Source: CAVRZJ01 sp964594125
GTDB taxonomy: Bacteria; Acidobacteriota; Thermoanaerobaculia; Thermoanaerobaculales; Thermoanaerobaculaceae
NCBI GenBank assembly: GCA_964594125.1
Contig: CAZQLL010000003.1
Coordinates: forward strand, 124,001 to 188,000
Length of the DNA: 64,000 bases
Direction: 5' to 3'
Part shown: in pieces, positions 57,124 to 64,000 of the stretch
How the letters are laid out: each line of letters begins with the position of its first letter
Numbering within the stretch: the first letter of the stretch is position 1
Position numbers and translations under genes: made by a program
The notes under the pieces: model-generated
The model's database searches: none
What the model saw: only the letters and a program-made list of their open reading frames with translations
What the model was told of the DNA's origin: nothing

Positions 57124-60100
57124 ATGCTCAAGGTCTGTAGAGTTCTGCCCGCCGTCGCCGTCGCGCTGCTGCTCGCCGGCGCGGCCGCCGCCGGCACGCC
57201 GGCGCTGCTCATGCAGTACCCCGACATTCGCGGCGACGTGATCGTCTTCTCGTACGAGGGCGACCTGTGGAAGACGAGCGCCGCCGGCGGTACCGCCCAG
57301 CGGCTCACCACCCACCCCGGCAACGAGTTCGCCGCAAAGATCTCGCCGGACGGCCGCACCATCGCATTCACTGGCAGCTACGACGGCGCCCAGGCGATCT
57401 ACACGATGCCGATCGAGGGCGGGCCGCCGACGAGGCTGACGTACTTCGGCATGGGCGTGCAGCCGGTGGCGTGGACCCCCGACGGCGCGCGCGTGGTGTT
57501 CCGCTCGGGCCACGAGAACACGTTCCGGCCGATCGTGAAGCTGTTCTCGGTGGCGAAGGAGGGCGGCTGGCCGGAGCGCCTGCCGGTCGAGCGCGGCATC
57601 CTCTGCTCGTTCTCCGCCGACGGCTCCAGGATGGTCTACAACCGCCGCGGCAACGAGGAGTACTACTGGAAGCGCTACAAGGGCGGCCAGTACACCGACA
57701 TCTGGCTGTACGACTTCAAGGCCAACACGTTCAAGGCGCTGACCGACTACGTCGGCAAGAACGCCTATCCGATGTGGGTCGGCAACACGATGTTCTTCGT
57801 CTCCGACCGCGGCGCGAACGGGATCGCCAACCTCTACGCCTACGACTTCGCGAGCGGCCGGGTCGACCAGGTCACGAGCTTCGACGCCCTCGACGTGCAC
57901 ACGCCGTCGACCGACGGCAGGAGGATCGTGTTCGTGCAGGCCGGGACGCTCAAGATCCTCGACGTCGCGACGCGGAAGGTGCGCGAGCTCTCCGTGGAGT
58001 GCCCGTCGGACCGCTGGCAGCTCGCCGCGCGGACGATCAACCCGAGCGAGTACATCCACTCGATGGGCGTCGCCGACGACGGGAAGGCCGCGGTGTTCGA
58101 GGCGCGCGGCGACCTGTTCGTGGTGCCCGCGGACGAGAACGCGCCCACGATCAACCTCACCCGCACCGCGGGCGTGCGCGAGCGCTGGCCGCAGCTCTCC
58201 CCCGACGGCTCGAAGGTCGCGTACTTCTCCGACGCCACCGGCGAGTACCAGCTCTATGTCCGCGACGCGGCAGGCGAGAAGCCGGCGGAGCAGATCACAA
58301 CCGCGCTCGACCGCCACGTCTACCACCTCGAGTGGTCGCCCGACGGGACCAAGATCCTGTTCGGCAACAAGGACTTCTCGCTCTTCTACGTGGACCTGGC
58401 GACGAAGCGGGTGAAGCGGTTCGCGTCCTCCAACCAGCTCAAGAACGACGAGTTCTACTGGGAGGTGTCGGACTACTCGTGGTCGCCGGACTCGAAGTGG
58501 ATCGCGTACTCGTTCGTGCAGCTCAACCGCAACAACCGCATCTTCCTCTACTCCCTCGACAAGGACGCCAGCACCCCGGTCACCGACGAGTTCTACGACT
58601 GCATGAACCCGTCGTTCGACGCCGGCGGCGAGTACCTGTACTTCCTGTCGTACCGCAACTTCGAGGGGCGCATCGACATCTTCGAGGACAACCACGTCAT
58701 CCCGGAGCCAGTGGTGGTGATGGTCGCGCAGCTCAAGGCCGGGCAGCGGCCGCCGTTCGCCAAGGCGCCGAAGGACGAGGAGACGCCGAAGGAGAGCGCG
58801 AAGGCGGAGCCGGCGACCGCCAAGGGCGACGCGAAGGGCGACGCGAAGGGTGTCGAGAAGAAGGGCGCCGCGGTCCCGGCGCTGCAAATCGACCTGGACG
58901 GCATCGGCGCGCGCGTGTTCAAGGTCCCGGTCGCTCCCGGCAACTACTTCTACCTCAAGGCCGGCAAGGGGCTGGTCACGTTCGCCGCGAAGGACGGCTT
59001 CGCCGAGAACGAGGTCGAGACGATCTTCACCCCGTCGGGCTCCGACGAGCTGAAGCTGCACGTCTTCTCGATGGAGGACGAGAAGGACGCGGTGCTCGAC
59101 GCCAAGGTCGCCGACTGGCGGCTGTCGGCCAACCGTGAGCAGGCGGTCGTCAAGAAGGGCGGCGCCTATCACGTCGTGCCGGTGGCCAAGCTCTACGCGT
59201 CGAAGTCGGTCGGCGACAGGCTGAGCCTGGACAGGATGAGCTATCGGGTCGAGCCGCGCGCGGAGTGGACGCAGGTGTTCAACGACACCTGGCGGTGGTA
59301 CCGCGACTTCTTCTACGACCCCGACATGCACGGCCGCGACTGGAAGGCGATCGGCGACAAGTTCCGCGCCTTCCTCCCCGACCTGTCGTCGCGCGCCGAG
59401 CTCAACTGGCTGCTGTCGCAGATGGTCGGCGAGCTGTGCGTCTCGCACACCTACGTCGGCGGCGGCGACACGGGCCCCGTCAAGACGCCGGAGAGCCCCG
59501 TCTACACCGGGCTGCTCGGCGCCGACCTGCGCGCCGACGCCTCCGGCTACTATCGCTTCGCCCGCGTCCTCGGGCCGACCGAGATCGCGCGCGACCTCGA
59601 CGGGCCGCTCGCCCGCCCCGACGTCGCCGTCAAGGAGGGCGACTTCCTGATCGCCGTCGACGGGACCGCCGTCAAGGCGCCCGACAACCCGTACCGCCAC
59701 CTGCAGGTGATCAAGGGGCAGAAGGTGAAGCTCACCGTCAACGCGACGGCGAGCGCCGCCGGCGCCCGCACGGTGGAGGTCGAGCCGGTCCGCTCCGAGC
59801 AGCAGCTCCGCTACAACCGCTGGCTGCAGGACAACGTCGACACGGTGCTCAAGGCCTCGAACGGCGACATCGGCTACATCCACATCACCGCCATGGGCAC
59901 CGACAACGTCGCCCAGTTCGACAAGTTCTGGCGCGCGTTCCGCTACAAGAAGGGGCTGATCATCGACGTGCGCGGCAACGGCGGCGGCTGGACCGAGTAC
60001 TTCATCATCGACAAGCTCGAGCGCAAGATGGTCGCCTACAACGTGCTGCGCAACATGGAGCCGTTCCGCTACCCGGGCTCGGTCACCAACGGGCCGATCG

Positions 60101-60462
60101 TCGTCCTCACCAACGAGTACAACGGCTCCGACGGCGAGGCGTTCCTCGAGCACTTCAAGGCGCGCAAGCTCGGCACCGTGATCGGCGTGCCGTCGTGGGG
60201 CGGCCTGGTCGGCATCGTCAACGGCCAGCGCACCATCGACAACGGCACCGTGCAGCAGTCCAACAACTCGTTCTACGGCCGCGAGGGGCAGTGGTGGGTG
60301 GAGAACCACGGCGCCGACCCCGACATCCTGCTCGAGAACGACCCGGCGTCGGCGTCGGCCGGCAAGGACCTGCAGCTCGAGAAGGCGATCGAGGTGGCGC
60401 TCAAGCAGGCGGCGGAGAAGCCGTTCCAGTTCCCGGCGCGGCCGCCGTACCCGAAGCGGTAG
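57124..60462 (+). CDS. Tricorn-like protease (TolB-type propeller, PDZ, S41 peptidase)
   Basis: This is a 1112-residue exported enzyme. The signal peptide (residues 1-24) is followed by WD40/PD40 beta-propeller repeats (about 30-540: FSYEGDLWKTSAAGG, LSPDGSKVAYFSD, WSPDGTKILFG). A charged Lys/Ala/Glu-rich linker (about 549-583), a second propeller-like region and core domain, a PDZ domain (about 786-890: GDFLIAVDGTAVKAPDNP) and the S41 catalytic domain follow. The nucleophile is Ser1002 in NEYNGSDGEAF. It degrades peptides in the periplasm, like the tricorn homologues of archaea and bacteria. ATG at 57124 has GGAGGAGG upstream. A strong hairpin ends the gene. Confidence 0.93.
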   Translation: MLKVCRVLPAVAVALLLAGAAAAGTPALLMQYPDIRGDVIVFSYEGDLWKTSAAGGTAQRLTTHPGNEFAAKISPDGRTIAFTGSYDGAQAIYTMPIEGGPPTRLTYFGMGVQPVAWTPDGARVVFRSGHENTFRPIVKLFSVAKEGGWPERLPVERGILCSFSADGSRMVYNRRGNEEYYWKRYKGGQYTDIWLYDFKANTFKALTDYVGKNAYPMWVGNTMFFVSDRGANGIANLYAYDFASGRVDQVTSFDALDVHTPSTDGRRIVFVQAGTLKILDVATRKVRELSVECPSDRWQLAARTINPSEYIHSMGVADDGKAAVFEARGDLFVVPADENAPTINLTRTAGVRERWPQLSPDGSKVAYFSDATGEYQLYVRDAAGEKPAEQITTALDRHVYHLEWSPDGTKILFGNKDFSLFYVDLATKRVKRFASSNQLKNDEFYWEVSDYSWSPDSKWIAYSFVQLNRNNRIFLYSLDKDASTPVTDEFYDCMNPSFDAGGEYLYFLSYRNFEGRIDIFEDNHVIPEPVVVMVAQLKAGQRPPFAKAPKDEETPKESAKAEPATAKGDAKGDAKGVEKKGAAVPALQIDLDGIGARVFKVPVAPGNYFYLKAGKGLVTFAAKDGFAENEVETIFTPSGSDELKLHVFSMEDEKDAVLDAKVADWRLSANREQAVVKKGGAYHVVPVAKLYASKSVGDRLSLDRMSYRVEPRAEWTQVFNDTWRWYRDFFYDPDMHGRDWKAIGDKFRAFLPDLSSRAELNWLLSQMVGELCVSHTYVGGGDTGPVKTPESPVYTGLLGADLRADASGYYRFARVLGPTEIARDLDGPLARPDVAVKEGDFLIAVDGTAVKAPDNPYRHLQVIKGQKVKLTVNATASAAGARTVEVEPVRSEQQLRYNRWLQDNVDTVLKASNGDIGYIHITAMGTDNVAQFDKFWRAFRYKKGLIIDVRGNGGGWTEYFIIDKLERKMVAYNVLRNMEPFRYPGSVTNGPIVVLTNEYNGSDGEAFLEHFKARKLGTVIGVPSWGGLVGIVNGQRTIDNGTVQQSNNSFYGREGQWWVENHGADPDILLENDPASASAGKDLQLEKAIEVALKQAAEKPFQFPARPPYPKR

Positions 60463-60465
60463 AGG

Positions 60466-60500
60466 CGTCGTTCGTGGTTCGTGGTTCGTGGTTCGTGATG
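60466..60500 (+). repeat. CGTGGTT heptamer run after the tricorn gene
   Basis: Three exact CGTGGTT units (60473-60493) flanked by CGTCGTT and CGTGATG begin 4 bases after the stop codon. It is a single arm of the heptamer family found in icmF. Confidence 0.7.
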
Positions 60501-60508
60501 AAGGAAGC

Positions 60509-60541
60509 GCGGAGGGAGCGGGGCATTCCCGCTCCCTCCGC
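60509..60541. terminator. Hairpin terminator of the tricorn-like gene
   Basis: GCGGAGGGAGCGGG pairs perfectly with its complement over 14 bp, with the loop GCATT. It lies 47 bases after the stop. No T-run follows, so termination would be of the GC-hairpin kind. Confidence 0.6.
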
Positions 60542-60596
60542 CGCGCATGAGGCGCCGTGCGCGCTGGCGTCGCGGCGCTGGAGGCCCGCAAACGCT

Positions 60597-60655
60597 GTCA
60601 TCCCGAGCGGAGGTCCCGGCGGCAGCCCGGGCCGGAGCGAGGGATCCCGCGCGTG
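60597..60655 (+). repeat. GTCATCCCGAG ... CGAGGGATCCC dispersed repeat
   Basis: It begins GTCATCCCGAGCGGAGG and ends CGAGGGATCCC, with a GC palindrome between. It is the type of element seen as CHPERSEGS-like translations in many genomes, and both ends recur at 45213-45396. Confidence 0.6.
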
Positions 60656-60682
60656 ACCCGTCGCCCGCGGCTGCGCTAGGCT
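60653..60682 (+). promoter_or_regulatory. Candidate promoter of the SDR gene
   Basis: GTGACC (60653-60658), an 18-base spacer and TAGGCT (60677-60682, context GCGCTAGGCTC) lie about 70 bases before the SDR ATG. The -35 box touches the end of the dispersed repeat. Confidence 0.4.
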
Positions 60683-60750
60683 CGCGGCAGCGCGGGGACC
60701 GGACGGCGTCGCAGTGAGACAGGCTGCGCCCCCGCGCTGCGGAGGCTGGG

Positions 60751-61511
60751 ATGACGACGTTCGAGGGGAAGGCCGTGCTGGTCACCGGGGGGGCGCGCGG
60801 GATCGGGCGCGCGATCGCGCGCGCGTTCGCGGCGCGCGGGGCGCGGGTGGCGATCACCTACCTGACACGCGGCGAGGAAGCGCAGGCGACGCTCGCGGCG
60901 CTCCCCGGCGGCGGGCACCTGACGGTACGCGCCGACCTCACCGACCCGGCGCAGGCGGAGCGGGCGGTCGCGGCGGCGACGAGCGCATTCGGCCGCCTCG
61001 ACGTCGTCGTCAACAACGCCGGGATCTGGGAGGCTCACCCGATCGACACCGCCTCCTCCGAGGAGTGGCTGCGGGCGTGGCAGCGCACCCTCGCGGTGAA
61101 CCTCCTCGCGCCGGCCAACGTGTGCTACTTCGCCGCCCGCTGGATGAAGGAGCACGGCGGCGGCCGCATCGTCAACATGTCGTCGCGCGGCGCCTTTCGC
61201 GGCGAGCCGGAGGCGCCCGGCTACGCCGCCAGCAAGGCGGGGGTGAACGCCATGAGCCAGTCGCTGGCGCAGCGCCTGGCGCCGCACGGGATCACCTCGC
61301 CGTCGTCGCCCCGGGGTTCGTCGACACCGAGCGGGTGGCGCCGCGCCTGGCCGGCGAGAGCGGCGCCGCGATCCGCGCGCAGAGCCCGCTCGGCCGCGTC
61401 GCCACGCCGGAGGAGGTGGCGGACGCTGTCGTCTACGTCGCCTCCGCCGGCAGCGAGTTCGCCACCGGTGCGATTCTCGACCTCAACGGCGCGTCGTACC
61501 TGCGTTCTTAG
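60751..61511 (+). pseudogene. Short-chain dehydrogenase/reductase with a frameshift
   Basis: The first 178 or so residues are a typical SDR: LVTGGARGIGRAIARAFAARGARVAITY (cofactor site), VVNNAGIWE, the Ser in NMSSRGAF and YAASKAG (Tyr-Lys). After LAPHGIT (about 61290) the frame fails, but the other frame continues with VVAPGFVDTERVAPRLAG, SPLGRVATPEEVADAVVYVA and GAILDLNGASYLRS. One missing base near 61290-61300 (for example TCGGCC read as TCGCC) explains it. The intact protein would be about 250 residues. It may be a real mutation or an assembly error in a GC run. Its stop overlaps that of the convergent DUF2911 gene. Confidence 0.85.
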
Positions 61512-62575
61512 GATGACGTCTTCGGCTTCAGCCTCGCAAGCTCGCCGTCGATGCGCTTGTGCTGCGCGGCCGGCGCCATCGATCGTGCCCTGGTGTACAG
61601 CTCGACCGCCTTCTTCGCGTCACCCTTGGCGGCGTATGCCTCGGCGAGGCTGTCGACGGCGTTCCACGACCCCGGGTGGTCCTTGACGTTCCTGGCGAAC
61701 ACCGCGATCGCCTCGTCGACCTTGCCCGCCGCCACGAGCTGGTACCCGTAGCTGTTCACCTCGGGCTCGGTGCCGACCGCGAGCGCCCGCTCGCGCAGCG
61801 CGCCGGCTTGCGCCGCTTCGCCCTGGGCGGCGAGCAGGTCCGCCTTGGTCATCAGGTTCGGCATCGCCTCGGTGATCGCCAGCGATCGGTCGACCCACTT
61901 CATGCCCCGGTCGAGAGCGACCTTGTTGTTGAGGCAGTAGCGCGCCGCGGTGTTCCAGGCCTGCCAGTTGTACTGCTGCGGGCCACGGAACTGCTTCTCC
62001 ATGCTCGCCAGCACCACCTCGTCGACGTCGATCGCGACCGGCAGAGAGGCCTGCTTCCTGTCCCAGTGCAGCGTCACCAGTGCCTGGCCCTTCGCCGGCA
62101 TCTCCACCGTGTAGACGAGGTGCTCGGCGAACGGCGCCTCGGATGGGGCGGCGGCGACGCGCGCCACGTCCTCCTTCTGGTCGTACGTGAAGCTCCCCCA
62201 CGCCCACGAGACCGACGAGAGGATGAACGTCCACTCCCTCTCGGTCGGGACGAGGTGCAGCCCGTAGGTGCCGGCCGCGAGCTGCGTGCCGCCCACGGTC
62301 ACGGGCGTGCTGAACGCGATCGTGGTGTTCTCGTTGGCGCCGGCGCGCCACACCTCTCCGTACGGCACCAGCGCGCCCCAGATCGCGCGCCCCTTCACCG
62401 CCGGCCGGTGGTACGTGACGGTGATGTCGGTCAGGCCGACCGTCTGCATGACCGTCGCCGCCGGGCTCGCCTCCGGCAGCGTCACCTGGAACTGTGCCTG
62501 CGCCCGCGCCGCGGTCGCCCCGACCGCGAGCGCCACCGCCGCGGCGGCGGCCCGTGCCCATGCTCTCGTGCCCAT
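61508..62575 (-). CDS. DUF2911 domain protein with TPR-like tail
   Basis: This 355-residue secreted protein has a signal peptide ending ARAQA. DUF2911 (about residues 30-180) follows: LTDITVTYHRPAVKGRAIWGALVPYGEVWRAGANENTTIAFSTPVTVGG and GTYGLHLVPTEREWTFILS. The second half is helical and TPR-like (LAAQGEAAQAGALRERALAV, VDSLAEAYAAKGDAKKAVELY). The family is common in Bacteroidota and Acidobacteriota secretomes; the function is unknown. GGGGGAGGGAC precedes the ATG. Its end overlaps the SDR stop by three bases, with the genes convergent. Confidence 0.9.
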   Translation of the reverse strand: MGTRAWARAAAAAVALAVGATAARAQAQFQVTLPEASPAATVMQTVGLTDITVTYHRPAVKGRAIWGALVPYGEVWRAGANENTTIAFSTPVTVGGTQLAAGTYGLHLVPTEREWTFILSSVSWAWGSFTYDQKEDVARVAAAPSEAPFAEHLVYTVEMPAKGQALVTLHWDRKQASLPVAIDVDEVVLASMEKQFRGPQQYNWQAWNTAARYCLNNKVALDRGMKWVDRSLAITEAMPNLMTKADLLAAQGEAAQAGALRERALAVGTEPEVNSYGYQLVAAGKVDEAIAVFARNVKDHPGSWNAVDSLAEAYAAKGDAKKAVELYTRARSMAPAAQHKRIDGELARLKPKTSS

Positions 62576-62640
62576 CGCCTGTCCCTCCCCCTGCGCTGGT
62601 GAGCGCTCAGGGGGATACGGCTGCCAGCGGCGCGGGTTTC

Positions 62641-64000
62641 CTATCTCACCTTGCGCGAGTAGTTCTGGTGCCACAGCAGCCGCGTGACGCTTCCGGCGGC
62701 ATCGCTCTCGAACACCACCTCTTCGCCGAGGTCGTCGCCGTCGGCGCGGATGCGACGGAACGTCGCACCCTCGACGTGCTTCAGGCGCGTCAGGTCGCCG
62801 AGCACGTCGGCGGTGGGAACCTCGAGCGCCGCCAGGCCGCCGTCCCACGGCACCACGACGGTCTCGCCCCACGCGGAGGCGTACAGCCCGGCGAAGCGCT
62901 CGGGGTCGAACGCCGGCGCCGCAGGCGCCGCGGGTGCCGCGGGTGGCGCGGGTGGCGCGGCGGGAGGGACCGCGGCGGGCGCCGCCTCCTTCACGGCTCC
63001 GGCGAGGAGCTTCATGAGCTGCGCCGCGTGGTCCTCGGGGCTGACACCCATCGCATTGACGAGCACGATCACCGCGAGCTTCTGCTTCGGGTCGAGGCGG
63101 ACCGTCGTGCGGTACCCCGGGCAGCTCCCGCTGTGCCCGACGAGCGTCGTCTCGCCCAGCCGGCCCACCCAAAACCCCAGCCCGCGGGTCGTCTTCCAGT
63201 CCGGGTCGATCCATTGCGGGCGCTGCATCTCCCTCAGCGTGCTCGCCTTGAGCACCTCCTCGCCGCCGCCCGCGAGCAGGCGGAACTGCCACGAGGCGAA
63301 CGCCGCCAGGTCCTCGACGGTCGACGCGAACCCCGCCGCCGGCGCGATCCCGCGCGTGCGGTAGAGCGGCATCGTGTCGCGCCGCCCGTCGCGCGTGAGC
63401 ACGCCGTAACCGGTCGCCAGTCGGCGCCCGACTTCCCGCTCCGGGAGCGCCGTCGTGGTCGAGGCCAGCCGCAGCGGCTCGAGGATGTTCTGCCGCACGT
63501 AGGTCTCGTACTCGACGCCGCTCGTCCGTTCGACCACCTGGCCGAGCAGCGCGAGGCCGAGGTTGGAGTACTGGTAGTAGCGCTCCGCCGGGTAGAGCAT
63601 CCGCTGCCCGGCGAGCCCGCGGACGATCTCCTCGGTCGTCGGAAACGCGAACTCCGGATCGGTCCAGTATGGCTGCGCCGACTCGCGCGGCACCCCGCCC
63701 GAGTGCGTCAGCAGGTCGCGAAGGGTCACCGGCGGCGAACCCGGCAGCGTCGCCTCGAGCCGGAAGTACGGCAGGTGGGCGCCGACCGGATCGTCGAGGC
63801 GCAGGCGGCCGGCGTCGCGCTCGCGCATCACGGCGATGGCGGTGAACAGCTTGGAGATCGAGCAGATCCCGTAGATCGTGTCGGGCGCGGCCGGCCGCCG
63901 CGCCGCCACGTCCGCCCACCCCAGCCCGCGGCTCCACACCAGCTCCTGGTCGACGACGACGCCGACCGACATGCCGGGGATCCGCCCGTACGCCAGCTCG
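62641..64000 (-). CDS. Serine hydrolase, class C beta-lactamase family (5' end outside window)
   Basis: At least 452 residues are seen; the frame is open to the window edge (codons ELAYGRIPG precede the first Met at 63972), so the signal peptide is missing. The nucleophile motif is SISK, the second motif YSN is in YYQYSNLGLALLG and the third is HSG in GHSGSCPG, the penicillin-binding protein or esterase type. After the catalytic domain (to about residue 330) comes a Pro/Ala-rich linker and a small beta domain (RFAGLYASAWGETVVVPWDGG). The family includes D-aminopeptidases and esterases; true beta-lactamase activity cannot be inferred. Confidence 0.9.
   Translation of the reverse strand, partial: ELAYGRIPGMSVGVVVDQELVWSRGLGWADVAARRPAAPDTIYGICSISKLFTAIAVMRERDAGRLRLDDPVGAHLPYFRLEATLPGSPPVTLRDLLTHSGGVPRESAQPYWTDPEFAFPTTEEIVRGLAGQRMLYPAERYYQYSNLGLALLGQVVERTSGVEYETYVRQNILEPLRLASTTTALPEREVGRRLATGYGVLTRDGRRDTMPLYRTRGIAPAAGFASTVEDLAAFASWQFRLLAGGGEEVLKASTLREMQRPQWIDPDWKTTRGLGFWVGRLGETTLVGHSGSCPGYRTTVRLDPKQKLAVIVLVNAMGVSPEDHAAQLMKLLAGAVKEAAPAAVPPAAPPAPPAAPAAPAAPAFDPERFAGLYASAWGETVVVPWDGGLAALEVPTADVLGDLTRLKHVEGATFRRIRADGDDLGEEVVFESDAAGSVTRLLWHQNYSRKVR

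Noticed and set aside
61285..61300. Programmed ribosomal frameshift in the SDR
   Set aside because: No slippery heptamer or stimulatory structure is seen; SDRs are not known to use frameshifting. One missing base is simpler.

Overview
The window is very GC-rich, densely coded DNA from a bacterial chromosome. The gene mix is a fused B12-dependent isobutyryl-CoA mutase, multiheme cytochromes, a tricorn-like protease, a Ser/Thr kinase with TPRs, secreted penicillin-acylase and gamma-glutamyltransferase, DUF2911, DUF3052 and DUF5674. This suggests an Acidobacteriota-like (perhaps Thermoanaerobaculia) or deltaproteobacterial/Myxococcota-like soil or sediment organism; no rRNA or single-copy marker is present to settle this. 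GTG starts, TGATG/ATGA stop-start overlaps and TANNNT -10 boxes close to start codons are common.

Layout. 0-2.2 kb: truncated amidohydrolase, PilZ protein, Mn-type superoxide dismutase. 2.3-7.5 kb: a tightly coupled electron-transfer operon (small membrane protein, two paralogous cytochromes b, a 9-heme and an 18-heme cytochrome c) behind a palindromic operator region. 7.5-17.2 kb: a REP-associated (RAYT) transposase, hflX, mgtC, homocysteine methyltransferase, nadC-nadB, gamma-glutamyltransferase, HD hydrolase and a lipoprotein. 17.3-25.2 kb: an envelope-stress block: BON protein, CpxA/CpxR-like pair, a secreted protein, a Spy/CpxP-like protein and MacA-MacB, with two CpxR-box-like sites (TTTAC-N5-TTTAC type) in the two key promoters. 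25.3-33.8 kb: TPR lipoprotein, icmF, amidase, AlkX/YcaQ-like glycosylase and an EfpL-type elongation factor. 34-43.4 kb: penicillin-acylase family protein, DUF1801, flavoprotein, cyclophilin, peptide-binding lipoprotein, DinB protein and M20 peptidase. 43.7-49.4 kb: RHH/PIN toxin-antitoxin pair, rubredoxin-DUF2231 protein, acyl-CoA dehydrogenase operon, HxlR regulator divergent from a DJ-1/PfpI protein and an F420-reductase-like protein. 49.6-64 kb: TPR kinase, DUF5674 pair, MFS transporter, a hicBA locus whose toxin carries a nonsense codon, DUF3052 protein plus a relic copy of part of it, tricorn-like protease, a frameshifted SDR, DUF2911 protein and a serine hydrolase running off the end.

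The most unusual signal is the number of dispersed palindromic repeats. Elements with arms of CGTGGNT heptamers sit between genes and also in frame inside icmF at three places and in the operon space before the 18-heme cytochrome, where the reading frame is kept open. This resembles the in-frame Rickettsia palindromic elements. A RAYT transposase gene, the enzyme class that moves REP palindromes, lies in the same window. Further repeat families (GCGCGGGCG hairpins, GTCATCCCGAG/GTCATTGCGAG elements, ATGGTGTG repeats) are also present. No tRNA, rRNA, CRISPR array or prophage was seen.
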